Source of the DNA: Serinus canaria
Lineage: Eukaryota; Chordata; Aves; Passeriformes; Fringillidae
Assembly: GCF_022539315.1 (NCBI RefSeq)
Contig: NC_066319.1
Location: 29,288,093-29,352,092, forward strand
Reading direction: 5' to 3'
DNA length: 64,000 bases
In this document: positions 1 through 12,020 of the stretch, in pieces
Position numbering within the stretch: position 1 is the first letter of the stretch
How the letters are laid out: every line of letters begins with the position of its first letter
Notes under the pieces: model-generated
Seen by the model: only the letters and a program-made list of their open reading frames with translations
Told to the model about the DNA's origin: nothing
Databases searched by the model: none
Program-made: the position numbers and the translations under genes

Positions 1-803
1 TTCACTTTTTTATTATTGCACAGCCAATATACCCATGTATAGAAAATGTATAGGAATGTTCTCTCACTGTAAGAAGAATGACAAAACATTTTGGTACATG
101 CAGACACCATAGGGCTCACTGTTCAGAGCTGACTCATCTCCAAAGCTGAAAATACATATTTATTTATGTACTTAGACACACACACAGAGGCAGTATAAAA
201 CATGCAGGATGTTAAAGTGACTGACGATTACAGGGGTCTGGCTTCACTCTCTAACTGACGCAGACTTTCCAGGGGTTTCCCAGCTAGTCAATCCCTCTCT
301 TCACAGCACAGTCACCCATCCTGAAGCAGAGGAGGTGTAGGCTTTTTTTCTTCATCTCATTCTCAAAAAGGAATTACTTACTTTATCTGAATTAAGCAAA
401 TAAATTCAATTTTGGACAACAACCACGACTGGAAAATTTCATCCCAATAAGCTTTTCTGACTGATGACAGAGGGTTAGAAGGGAAACACTCATACACCCT
501 TAACTATAGGAGGTTCCTTCCGCTCCTGCTATAATACAAAATATTCCAAGATGTGCCAAATTTTCACGGTAGTCTGCATCAGGCAGCGACAAGACACCAA
601 AGTGCTCTGTGGAGACTAATGAATAAATCCAAAATGATCTTTTGACTGCAGTGACTCTTCTCTCCTGAGATGTATTACATTTTTTAAAGCCAGTGAAAAA
701 TAAAAAAAATATTGCAAAATATCACTTTTAATCCTTAGACTAAAAAATGGTTGAATCCTCCAGAGGCCAGTCAGGGCCAGAAACAATTTTTTTTCCCAGA
801 TTT

Positions 804-830
804 GGGGGGGGGGAGGGGGAGGGCAAAGGG
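804..830 (+). other. G-quadruplex-prone tract
   Basis: A run of ten G is followed by AGGGGGAGGG, then CAAAGGG. This satisfies the four-run G3+ rule with short loops on the plus strand (the non-transcribed strand of RAD51B). Confidence 0.7.
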
Positions 831-2152
831 AAAGAGAGAGAGCAAAGAGTGGTTCGTTTCAAATAGCAACATTGTCCAAAAGGGTGAAAGGGAACAGATG
901 GCCATGGAGAATGCAGCCTCAAAGCCCTAAAGAAAAGGGCTATTTTGACAGATCTCGCTGTTTCCTATTCAAGCATGAACATTCTGGCATGGAGAGTTAA
1001 GACGATACAAGGAACAACCTCTGTTCCCAGCAACTGACTATGGGCAACTGGCCTCTGAAGCTCTCTGAGAAAAACAACATGAGACAGACAGACAAACAGA
1101 TATGGCAGCAAGCCCAGATCCCAGCCACCAGGAAAGGGAAAAAAACCACCCCAAAAACAAAAACAAAAACCCCAAACATCGGAAAGGCTAGAAACAGCTG
1201 CTTTTTCCTGGCTCCACTGCAGAGCATTAGAAAGAGCCTGTCCAGCCTTTCTCATCTTCCTTTTTGGTAAAAACTTCTTGAAGGGGTCACCCTCAAGCTG
1301 TTGGTCCTTTGCCCTAAGGGGAGGTAAAAAAGAGGACAGACCAGAGCCTAAGTCTGGCTCAATGAAACCTGCTTCCTTTAATCAAAAAGACCTCCCTCCA
1401 GCAAACTATGAAGAACTCTAAACATAAAAATGCATCATTAATGCTGGATTTTTGCATGCAAAATGGCTGAGAAATTTAAAGCTGTGGCTCTCAGAGTATC
1501 TGTAATTTGTTTGCATAAAATACAGAAGAAAACCCTTATATGTGAGGCCAGGAAAATTGTACCTGCTGTGGGAAACACTGCTAATGTGTGTTCTGGCTTT
1601 TCTATTAATCTTATCAAGAAAGTGCATCAACAGCTGTTTCATTCACCAACTCTGGATATGTGCTATCACACAGAGATTTCAGTTTTGATGGACAGCTTCA
1701 CACCTACACCAAAAATTTAAAGAGGAACCTGAGCCATTAACTGTAACCAGCCATCACTGTTTCCAAAGTCCATAGAAGAAGGGATGAATGTCAGTTTGTG
1801 AATTTCTCTCTGATTTCCTGTAGCATTTTTATGCTTAAGGCAGAGCTTGAGGCACTGCCTGTTTCCCAGCCAGAGCTCACCTACGGGCAGAAGCACTGAG
1901 TGATACCTTCCCCTTTCACTGTCAAGGGACCAGAGCAACAGCAGTTTCACCCTACACTTGCAGAGAGGGAAAGAGGGGGTATATGGTATAAACATTAACT
2001 ATCTTCACAATCCTTCCCTGAGGCAGGGAAGTGGCTATCATCTCAATTTTAATATCCTCCTTTTTAAAAACCATTGAAGGAAAAAGATAATAAAGAACTG
2101 TAGGTGCTCACATGCCAGAACTCCAAATAAAGAAATGCAAATGCTACATACT

Positions 2153-2200
2153 GATCCTATCTGTGCCTTTGCTCCCTCATCTGTGAAATAGCATTTGCTT
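2153..2200 (+). repeat. MIR-like SINE tail fragment
   Basis: ATCTGTGCCTTTGCTCCCTC followed by ATCTGTGAAATAG matches the MIR tail wording TCTGTGCCTCAGTTTCCTC then ATCTGTAAAATGG over about 40 bp. It is too short for certainty. Confidence 0.45.
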
Positions 2201-3854
2201 ACTTTAGTCAATAAGTAGTAAAAGTGTAGAAAAATAGACACTAGGAACAAACCACCTCAACATCCTTAGTAATCCAATTATTATTAAAGCCATAGTTTTC
2301 TACAATATGTAAATAATTTGTGGGGATCTGTTGGTTTCACAAAGGATAGCCAATGTAGTCATTACTAGTTGTAATCATTAATTAGTAACTAAATAGATAG
2401 GATCTGACTAGTGGAAGTAGTCACACAATAAATAAATAAAACTTAATTTAGGTTAAATAAAAAAAAATTAATTTAGGTTAAATCAGATAAATTCTGTTTC
2501 TTTTCTTCTTAACTATGAGCTTCCTAAGACTGAGTAACTGCTCCAGGCTACGGAAACTCAACTGTGGACTGTTGACTAAGTACTAAGAAGCATTTAACTT
2601 GTGAATTCAACTTTGTTCCCCATGTTTTCTTGAGTAAAGCCAACCTAGTCCTCGATTGTTTCATTCTGCTTTACTTTTAATATACAAGTCCTTCTGTTCA
2701 CTGCAGGAGTAACCAATAATGCTCACAAACCAATTCTGTCTTTCACACTGCAGGACAGGTGGTCCCTCAGTATATTCCCACACATTCCAAATATTTTAAG
2801 TGTTCCACATCTGTTGTCTAAAACATTTTTAGTTCCCTGCAAGAGCAGTAGAAGATGAAAACAAGAAGTTATATATAACGTAGCAACTGACCTTGTATGC
2901 CATATGAGCTCTCTGTCATTTCAACAAGATTATAAATTTCAAAAAAGAGCTCAATCTTAATTCGTTATACTATACAGCTATCTTGCAGAGAAGATAACTT
3001 GAGAATTAATTTATGACAGCTGTAATAGCCCAGACAATAAAACTGAATCTAGAGATGACCTTTTTTCCCCCACAAGAATCTGCTGATCTAAAGGGAAATT
3101 TTAAAAATTAAAGAGTTAAGGTGATTCACACATTTTCTCACAACACAAACCCCTCTACCTACTTAAAAAAAATTCATCAAAACATCTCCCATGTATGTAT
3201 AAACAATTTTGGTGGGAATTTTTTAGGAGTTTAGTGTTGGCCTACAGCAGGTATGGAAACACTAGATGGTTTTTTTTTTCCCCCTATAAGAATGAATCAA
3301 ATCAATCTACTTTAAAAATGAATTGCTGCAAGTATTTCTTCTCATTTAACAGAGCCAGTGGTCAAGATTTGAAGTGAGGAAATTCAAAGCACTAATTGCA
3401 TCTTAAGCAGCAGGCTACTCCTAGACGGCAGAAAATATCTGCCTGGGCTGTGCTTGGGAGAGGTGGTGAGGGCTGGAATTTCTGCTCTTGCTGAGTGCTG
3501 TGAGATGGCAGCAGCTACCAGCAGCTGGGAGTCTGGTCTGCATCTCAGGCAGAGGCTGGCACATCTGGCTGAACCAGCACTGCAGCTCCACTGGGCACAA
3601 GCTTGTTACAGACTGTAACAGGAGACTGGCCCCTGCTGCTGGCCAATGTCATTTCCAGCAAGGTAATGACATTCCTTCAAGGACTTTGCCAGCACAACCA
3701 CACCCATCAAGTTAGGAAAGCTAATATCTCATCATATGAGATATAAGCAGTACAAACATGATCTACACAACCCTGCAACAGAAACATGTGCACAGCTTTG
3801 TTGCTGCTGTTTTATTTTTTCAGTTAAAAATAAACCTTCTAGTATGAGCTACAC

Positions 3855-3915
3855 TGAAATGTTATAGGGGATCCCTATAACATTTCATCCTTTGTTATTA
3901 TCATAACAAAGGATG
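3855..3915. other. Two adjacent perfect hairpins sharing two bases
   Basis: The first stem has 15-bp perfect arms, TGAAATGTTATAGGG (3855-3869) and its reverse complement at 3873-3887, around a 3-base loop (GAT). The second starts within the last two bases of the first, with 13-bp perfect arms CATCCTTTGTTAT (3886-3898) and its reverse complement at 3903-3915, around a 4-base loop (TATC). A third ATCCTTTG follows near 3947. There is no coding content. The loops are too short and the stems too small for a microRNA precursor. Confidence 0.9.
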
Positions 3916-5763
3916 CCTCATGGTTGCACAGTGGCATCCTTTGCCATGTTCAAATACTAGAACATCTACAGAGTCGATATCTAAGAACTTCCCATGGAGC
4001 CAGGACTGAAACCTAGGAATTTAACCAAACTTGCCCCAATTAGTTTTGGAAGAGACAGCTGGCTGCCTTTGTCCAGCCCTAAAGAAACACTGACTGCAAG
4101 GCACAGATTCTCAACAGTGCATAACGGCAAAATGATGCTGGATATGAATAAGGATATAGGCACCTTCACCAAAACCACAACTGGATATATAGGAACTAGA
4201 ATAGACCCACAAAGAAGAGGATTTTAGGGGTTTTTCTAAAAGCAAGAAACTCAGACTCACTCATCATAGACTCCACACAGGCTCGGACATGCTCTTACCA
4301 CAGCAAGAGCTGGAAAGACAAGATGAATGAAAGAGGGACAAGCATTCTAAGGATCATCACTGGGTACCGCAGCAGAAGCCAGAGAGATGAGAACCGTGGG
4401 AGTTCCACTTAAATTTTAAATCCTACCTTTTGATAAACATTTCTGAAGCAGAGACGTTAGCATGCTTAACTCTGCAAAACAACAGGCTGCCAATGGCTGA
4501 TAGACCACTGAGAAATTAGAGTAAACTTGCATTTTAAAGCTGCTGTGTTCATGTAAACGAAAGATGATAACAAAGATTTGCAGGAAGTACTATGTCACAC
4601 CAGCCTAGCCTGGAAATAAACAGTCCTATTAGACACACGAAAATAGTACCATATGCCAGGTGAGAAAAACAATACCCTGGTTTTTTACTTTCACCAAGGA
4701 ATGGCTACTTGGCAGATGACTATGGCAGTAGCATCCTGCAAGGACTGTTCCCTAAGTTGTGACACTTTTTTATCCTTTCTATACTATTGTTACTCTGAAC
4801 TTCTGAATTAGGGGCGACTTGTTAAGGTGTACATCCAGTGATATGAGGCATGTGTCTATTTTCCAGCACAATCTAATTGCCAGAAAGTAAAGCAACTTCA
4901 GTCATTGACTACTTAGGTAGTTCCAGACATTTCTACTTTGTACCCTTAATCCATCCTCTCCAAAAAGCAGCACTGTGATTTCACTATATGTCCTGGAATC
5001 AATGAAGCCAACTGACTTCTGCTTCTAGGAAGCAACACCATGGGCAAGTTCATTCTGCCTGATGTGACAAAAGACACATACAATGGGAAGACCATCTATT
5101 CCACATAGCAAAACCAAGAAACTGCTGGTTTTCCCTTTGTTCTGGAGCTGCCTATCCTTAGGCATAAACTCCATCATTTGACTACATTACACTTTGAAAC
5201 AATTCAAATTTCTTCACACTTAGGCTAGGAGTATGTAAAACAAATAACTTGAATCCCTGGGGAACACCACATGTGTTCCTCAAGCAGAACTTATACCATG
5301 GAGCACTTGACTTTGAAAAGCAAATGAACAAGAACAGTAATTAAAATGCAAATGAATAAGAACAGTAATTAAAAAGTAGAATAATTATGAGATGAACTTT
5401 GTTACCAAGTAACAAAGCGATTAAAGATAATATAATTGTTATACATAAGAAAGGACTAAATATGGACTAAGTAGTGTGTTAGTGAATGTGGTTTAACAAC
5501 TTCTTGTGACCTTCTTGTGAAGCCAGCTTTGAATTCTGCCCTTACATAAGCTCTCCTAAGAGCTCTGCACTGGTAAAAAGTTTCTGTAACAGATAGAAGG
5601 CTACAGGTGGCCTAGGTGAATGGAATGTGATATTCAGAGCTAACCCACAATAGCACAGAGTCATCTCATAGAGCCTTACATCCAAACTCATGCATGAAGT
5701 AAAATGTCAACAAAAAGCTGGAGGCCCAAATAGTGTGGGAAGAGTGATTTCCTCCATAAAGCA
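3916..5763. other. Intronic block without genes
   Basis: Apart from the 28-bp duplication at 5320-5375, I see only diverged AT-rich DNA leading up to the LTR. Confidence 0.6.
5320..5375 (+). repeat. 28-bp tandem duplication
   Basis: Two consecutive 28-bp units (5320-5347 and 5348-5375) begin GCAAATGAA and contain AAGAACAGTAATTAAAA. They differ at one or two positions and lie in AT-rich non-coding DNA. Confidence 0.8.
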
Positions 5764-6220
5764 TGATGCCTTGAGTTTTAGCTTTTATACTTTTCAAATT
5801 CTGTACTTCTTTAGTGTGCAGTTCTAAGCTTCAGATAAAGGATGATAAGCTCTCTTCACAGAGTAGCTAGACAAAATAATTCCTTTCCTAGCTTGGGATC
5901 AAGGACAACTACCCAAATTTCAGGCCCAAGAGCATTAACAATGTGGACTGAACAGAGAAAAACAAGAAGGATGGAACTTTATAACCTAAAGCTGTAATTG
6001 GATAATTAACTTCAATATGCTAATAGACCAGAACTTATAAAAGTGAGAGATCTCATGACCGGCTGTCCATTTTGTGAACATTTTAGGTTCATCTTGGGTG
6101 TAGCCCTGGTTGGGCTCTTGTGCTGCCCAAGGTGTATCCATTGAGGCCTTTTAATAAATCCCTACTTTATTCTTTAACTCCATCTAGCCTCTGGTCTAGG
6201 TCAGCCTTCACAAGGCATCA
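5764..6220 (+). mobile_element. Older solo LTR (ERV), termini TGATGCCTT...AAGGCATCA
   Basis: The 457-bp element is bounded by a perfect 9-bp terminal inverted repeat, TGATGCCTT at 5764-5772 and AAGGCATCA at 6212-6220, which include the TG/CA ends. A TATA box (TATAAAA, 6036-6042) is followed by AATAAA at 6153-6158 and a T-rich stretch, in proper U3-R-U5 order on the plus strand. No clear target-site duplication survives (5' flank AAGCA, 3' flank ACAGT), so the insertion is older than the 48.5-kb LTR or the ends are rearranged. It contains no coding sequence and is antisense to RAD51B. The family is not named; the short inverted ends would suit an ERVL-like element. Confidence 0.75.
6036..6042 (+). 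promoter_or_regulatory. TATA box within the 5.8-kb LTR
   Basis: TATAAAA lies about 115 bp before the AATAAA at 6153, the spacing expected for U3 promoter and R poly(A) signal. It is probably inactive given the age of the element. Confidence 0.55.
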
Positions 6221-6933
6221 ACAGTGTTTGGGGAAGTGAAAAAAATCTATTTATTATCTGCACATTTTCAAGACAGGAGAAAAGCACAAAACCATATGTA
6301 GAATTGCTCTTTGAAGATGCTGCATGACAAAATACAACCAGCTTGCTATCGAGGCACAGGAGACCTGGAAAGCACATAGTGAACTGTGACACTGGATTTT
6401 CTTAGAGGAAAGCAGGCATTCTTCTCTGAAGGGCAGTGCCCACAACCCTGGATGATGGGTGCTGAGATGCTGGATGGATGCAAGTTAGTGAGAGTTTAGG
6501 GAGCCTAGTTTGGTATCGCTCAGATATGACATGAGTGTACTCTACATATTCACTTGCCAAATACATGACATATTCAATAATTCTAAACATAGCAAGATTC
6601 TTCATTTAATTATCATGCTATAATCATGCTAAAAAGAAAACTGTTTAGAAAGTAGCAGTTAGGAAAGTGCCTTGTGGATACTGTTGATCATCACAACACT
6701 CTATAACTTCCTCTGCTGTCAATGGGGGTGCACATGATGTGAGGCATCTTGCACATTACTATCTACTTAGGCAAAGCTTTCAGCCAGAAATAAGCAATGT
6801 CTAGATATTTGGTACCTACTGGAGCCATTCTTGAAAGTCTTTTATGTTGGTTCTAGCAAATGTGCCTTAGTTCTTCCAGCAAAGTAATTCCTGGAAGAGA
6901 TTTATGATTGCTCAAACTAGGTAACCAGACTAG

Positions 6934-6988
6934 ACTGTTCTTTCCCTAACTGTTCTTTCCCTAACTTCTAACTTTTTTTTTTTTTTTT
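6934..6988 (+). repeat. 15-bp tandem duplication followed by T16
   Basis: ACTGTTCTTTCCCTA occurs twice in a row (6934-6963), followed by AACTTCTAAC-type sequence and a 16-base T run (6973-6988). The pyrimidine-rich tract ending in CAG looks like a splice acceptor on the plus strand, but no exon follows it. Confidence 0.7.
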
Positions 6989-9900
6989 CAGTAAGGAAAA
7001 CTAATCCTCAAAGCAATTTGTGAAAAAATCCTGCATGAAAATGAATCATATGGAATTAAATAACTGATTCTGTAAAAGAGTAATAGGATTTCCATAATTT
7101 ATTTTGGAACAAAATGCAGGTATAAATGTTGCTCTTGCTAGCATCAACTTAGGTGAAATAAAGTTTATACTATTTGGTCAGTTCAAAACTGAGGCCATGT
7201 AACTATATCACCACGTAGATCTGAAGTCAGTCAAGAATATTAAGCTACTTTGGAAACAGAAGGATTTGATAAGAGGTTCACCTTTATGATATACACATTT
7301 CCAGCCTTTGTTGTTAAAATGACAGCTCATGCACAAAGTCAGAAAATAGAGGTGTTCTCTTGTACTTGCTCACTTTAAAAATGGGGGTTCTTGGATTCAA
7401 AGCCTTGCTACTAACTGCAGACTTGTATTAGAGCTTTCCAGTCTCCTCCTCTGGATAGGTACATGCACCCAGCTGCTTCTGCAGGCAGTAGGATTTGCAG
7501 GAACACCTCTGGTGGCAAATTTGGGCCTAGTTTTATACCTGTAGTTTCCAGCCTTTGCTGGTGAAGAGAAGCATTTCAACAGCTTGCAGTCATGGCTAGC
7601 CTACATTCCTGCCCACTGAATCAAATTAACAGTTTGTATATTCTACACTCCAATGCTGACTATGCCAGCAATATTTCCTAACCAGACCTGGTTAAAAAAA
7701 CCCCCTAAACCCTGATTTTAAAATCAATCAATCTGCTAAAGAATAAATGTTTTCTGAAAACCTGCACATGCCAGTACAACTTCTGATTTAGACAGAGGCC
7801 AGCTGACACCTGCCAAGCTGATTTCCTGCTGAACCTTGCTGCTGTCCAGCCCACTCTCTGGCAGCCTGCCCAAAGAACAGCTTTGAACCAAGGAACTAGG
7901 ACCTCCAAGGAAACAGCTTAGGCAGTGTAAGAATAGGGGAGGGCATCCACATTCACATCTTTTTCAAAAAATATGTAGCAATTCTGAGTAGACGCTTAAA
8001 TACTTGTCTTTCCAATTAAAAGTATTTTCTGAACACTCAGGAATTATTGCAAAACAAAGAATGTAATTTACCAGCCACTCCTATGACAAAGAACAACAGT
8101 CTTAATCCTTTCCTGGAAAGCAGAACAACTGCCTTTCAATTGCCATTCCCTTTTCCCTCCCTTCAGTCCACTATGAAATTTTCATTCTTACCTGGAGTCG
8201 TACTGTAATCTAGGTCATCTGGCCACTCTTCTACTCTAAGACTCCTACTGCTCTCATACTCTACTCCTACTTCAACATCTGGTCATTGTTGGCTGGGACA
8301 GTGCTCAAACACTGTTCAGACTATAAGCAAATGACTTTCAAAAAGGATGAGGCAATTTGCAAACCAATTTACGTTATCAAAGGTCTGACAGAAATTGGGC
8401 AACAAGGCCCAATTCATCTCTGATAAATTATCAACCCCTACCCTTACTTAGATGCACACAAAATGTACCCCTAGAGTATCTTAGAAAGAACTGGTAATTA
8501 CTACTGATCAACTGGTACCTACTTCCATGATACTTAACCCTAAATGTGGACTTATTTTGTACATCATATGTGGGGGCAGCTATGGCTCAAATGCATTTGC
8601 TGCTACTCAAAGGTCACAGTGGCAGAAACAGCATAAAGCTTGGAAAGAGGTGTCCAAATTCATAGATACTAATAAACTTTACCGCTTTTCCTCCTATGTC
8701 CCTTGTCAATATAATTATAATCCTTCTTATAAAGGCAAGCATCACCAAAGAAAAACAAATTACTTGGCTAGGCTTGCATGATCAGATTTTTGAATTTAGC
8801 CAAGACATGTTATATCCTATCTCCTGTAAGAAGTGCCACAGGAATTTCAATAAGTTCAAATGGTAAAAATAACAGACTTCTGCTTCATGTGAAATATAGT
8901 GTTTCAGCAAAGAGTGCCTCTTTATGTCACTCCAAGTGACTGCCTCAATGTTAATTTAGCAGAAAATAGGATGCTTACTGAACCACCAGCATTATTATTC
9001 TCTGCCCAACAAAAGCTTATCATGATAGTTTCAGCCCTGTCCTACTTTATTTACAAGACCCAGCAAGATAAGAGCTAGAGGCAGCATAGTCATTTGTCAG
9101 TTTACACTCACAGCTGACTATAGCAAGAACTCATTCAAGAAAAATTGAAATTAGTCATTCTCAATTGGCTTCTCCAGCCTTTCTCTTCAGATGCAGTGAC
9201 TTATTTAAGCAATAACCATTGCAACTCTGGTGAAATTACAGAAGGTACAGAAACAGTTTTCAAACACCAGTAACATTTAACTGTATTAGGATGCTCTCCA
9301 AAGGCATTACTGTGGGGTTAAACCTACAAGGATAATTTTTTTTTTGGTTTGAGTTTATTGGTGGCAGTCTCTTCACAGAATAGAGACTGGAATTGAAAGC
9401 CATGGTCAGTGGCAGGAGGCTGCTGTCAGTGCAAAGCATCCCAGCTTTAGTTTTCTCCTTAACAACCAACACAGAGCAGTAGTGCTGAGTTTGGCTAACA
9501 GAGCTGGGTGGTATCTTGTCAGCTCAAACTGAGACAGAAGAGTAAATAAGGCAGTGTAAAGGAATTTGCCACACCATACATGTCTTGTCACATCCAAAGC
9601 AAAATGCATGCAGTATATGAATCAATTTGGAATATAATATTAAAAACTAAGATATGTATTGGCTGCAAAATAGCCAAATTGTTCTCATTCTAGCCATTAT
9701 CCTGTCTGAGCTTTTTTCCCTAGAGAAAAACATCCGTGGAGAAACGAAAGAAAACAAAGAGGCAGAGTGTTTGAAGCACTACCCTTGTGCTCTTGGGCCT
9801 TTGTTTCATTGCCTACACCTTCAAGCTCAACACCTTCAGGAAGAGGCAAGGAGAAATGAACTCAGGTTCACTTACTGCACAGAACTCTGCAGTGAAATAT

Positions 9901-10589
9901 ATATGCAGAAACTTACCCATTCTCTTGTAAAACTGAGTGCTTTCCAAGGCAAACACAGCAACATATCAAACTCAGAACACATCAAACAGTTAGTGCTAAT
10001 ATTTATATCAGTGTTGATAATGACTTCAGAATGGAAGAATTCAGCTCCTTTCCATCCTAAATTTGGTGTTGGCTTCAAAACCATATACATAAATTAGATA
10101 CATCAATGGAAAATACCGAGTCTTGTTTGCCCCTACAACACAGCACTGGTATTTCCATCGGTGTTCTTGAATCTTAGTAATTACTTTCTAAAAACAATCA
10201 TAAACTATGCTTCTCTGTAAATGTGTTCATGTTTTACTGCTTTACACATTAAGGTTTTTTCCATATCAATGTTTTTCACAGCTCCATCTTTAATCTCATC
10301 TGTAAGCAGATAAATATTTCAGATTTTTATGTACTCTGACTCAAACTTTATTTAAGAAAAAGAATGATGAACATAAAGCAAATCTGACCATATTTGCTGG
10401 AACAGTCCATGTATAAAGTTCCTTTACACTCTCTATAGCACACAAGTCACTTCTTTTAATTGCTGTGCTTGAGGCTGCAATTCAATACCTGCTTAGCAGT
10501 TCCACAACTGTACTGTTTAGCAGCTTGGGCTAAGAAGTGAATCAAACTGCATTCAACAACTCCTACCTACAAGCCAGAAAAAACCCAGA

Positions 10590-10608
10590 ATATATATATA
10601 TATATATG
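10590..10608. repeat. (TA)n microsatellite
   Basis: About nine uninterrupted TA units. Confidence 0.85.
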
Positions 10609-11985
10609 CAGAATAATGCAGTGAACTCTGTCCCAAGGGTGGCTCATTACATTGAGTACCTATCCTAAAAGTCAGGAAAAACTTTGTTATAGCAAGACAT
10701 TTGTAACCATACAGTGATTATTATACATCTGCTATAACAGTCAGAAGCTTGAAGGGTTTGGGGGGTGAGTTAGGTTTGGTGTGTTTTTTCTGGGGTTTTT
10801 TTGAGTTTGTTTGGTTTTTTAAAAATTTTTTTTATTAAGTGTGTAACTATAATACGGGCACTTGTCCTACATTGCTGCTGTTGCTGGATTTCCCTTTTAA
10901 AGTCACAGATGCAAAACCATCCTGGAAAACCTAAACCAAAGTTCTTTCGAAAAGTAGTTTCATCCAAATAGAATCATACCAAATAAAGCCATAAATCAGA
11001 GACCACTCTAAGTACACTGTAACGAGCCCTCAGATTAACTGAGTTTGCAATGAATTTTAAACACATAAATAAATTCTGTGTACCTTTTGGATTTTCTGGC
11101 AACTACATCACATAGTCTTGGCTATTACCCATAAGGGAGTTCTGCCACATTAATGGAATGAACATGCTGCTTTTCTTTTGCTAGCATGAGTTCTTAAATT
11201 ATTTTAAAGGTTCTTGTATCTCAGTTCTGCTTTCCGTGTTAAAGCTGGAATATTTAGCAGCAGTGGCTCACTGTGGAAGACATGCACAATTTCAACATTG
11301 GCTCAGAAGAATGCATTGCTTGGGATGCACAAGTTCTCCATTTGAGCAACCCCCAAAATAAGTAACACTGAAATAAATATTTATCAACTCAGCTATAACT
11401 ATTTCTCTTTCATACTGGACAGTACTAGACTACAGACAGAATGGTAATGACTTGACCATTCTTTCTACATGCCTCATTTAATTGATTAAAATCACATCAA
11501 GCATACATGTGTGGAACCTGTGAAGTCCCACCTGCTCCAGTACAGTAAAGAAATCTGTTGCACGTGTTAACCTTCCCAGCAGAACATTACATCCAACTCT
11601 CTCTGTAAGATAAAGACCTATATTTCTTTCAAAAATTATGATTCCCTGAGGTAAAGAAACTACAGTCTCCAGGGGATCTGAAACATTTGTAGTAGTCTCT
11701 TTCCTTTTCTTCCCCCCCCCCGCCCGCCTTCTGCATTTGTCCCACTCCTGCCCAGGACAAGTCTACTTTTTATTAGCTTCCATGAGATTCCACAACAAAG
11801 TAAAACTTCTCAGCATCTACTTGTGCCCTCTGCTTTGTCCAATTAAACTTCTAATAAATTGTCTTCACTATTACGCAACAGCACAAGTTCTCTATGGCAT
11901 GGAAAGTAATAATGTGGTGGATATTCCCCTTAAAAGATTTTATCAGTGATGCAGTTTCCTACTACAAAACTGCTTCACACATCTA

Positions 11986-12020
11986 GGGGGGAAGAGGGGG
12001 AGGGTGGGGTGCAAGGGGAG
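11986..12020 (+). other. G-quadruplex-prone tract
   Basis: GGGGGG, AAGA, GGGGG, A, GGG, T, GGGG, TGCAA, GGGG gives five G-runs with loops of 1-5 bases on the plus strand. About 260 bp upstream a C10 run (around 11712-11730) puts a G-rich tract on the other strand. Confidence 0.7.

Larger units (their letters stand above)
1..3854. other. Intronic block without genes
   Basis: This is AT-rich non-coding DNA with the G-rich tract (804-830), one MIR-like scrap (2153-2200) and a small repeat of TTAATTTAGGTTAAAT near 2440-2490. The first 20 bases read in reverse contain AATAAA, but nothing else marks a transcript end. A GC-richer patch at 3420-3720 has a 75-codon frame with no recognised similarity. 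Confidence 0.6.

Noticed and set aside
1..20. AATAAA on the minus strand at the window start, like the end of a 3' UTR.
   Set aside because: A single hexamer in AT-rich DNA with no supporting coding exon upstream on that strand.
6961..7000. Pyrimidine tract ending in CAG on the plus strand, like a splice acceptor.
   Set aside because: It is a T16 homopolymer after a tandem duplication; no exon-like frame follows, and RAD51B runs on the other strand.
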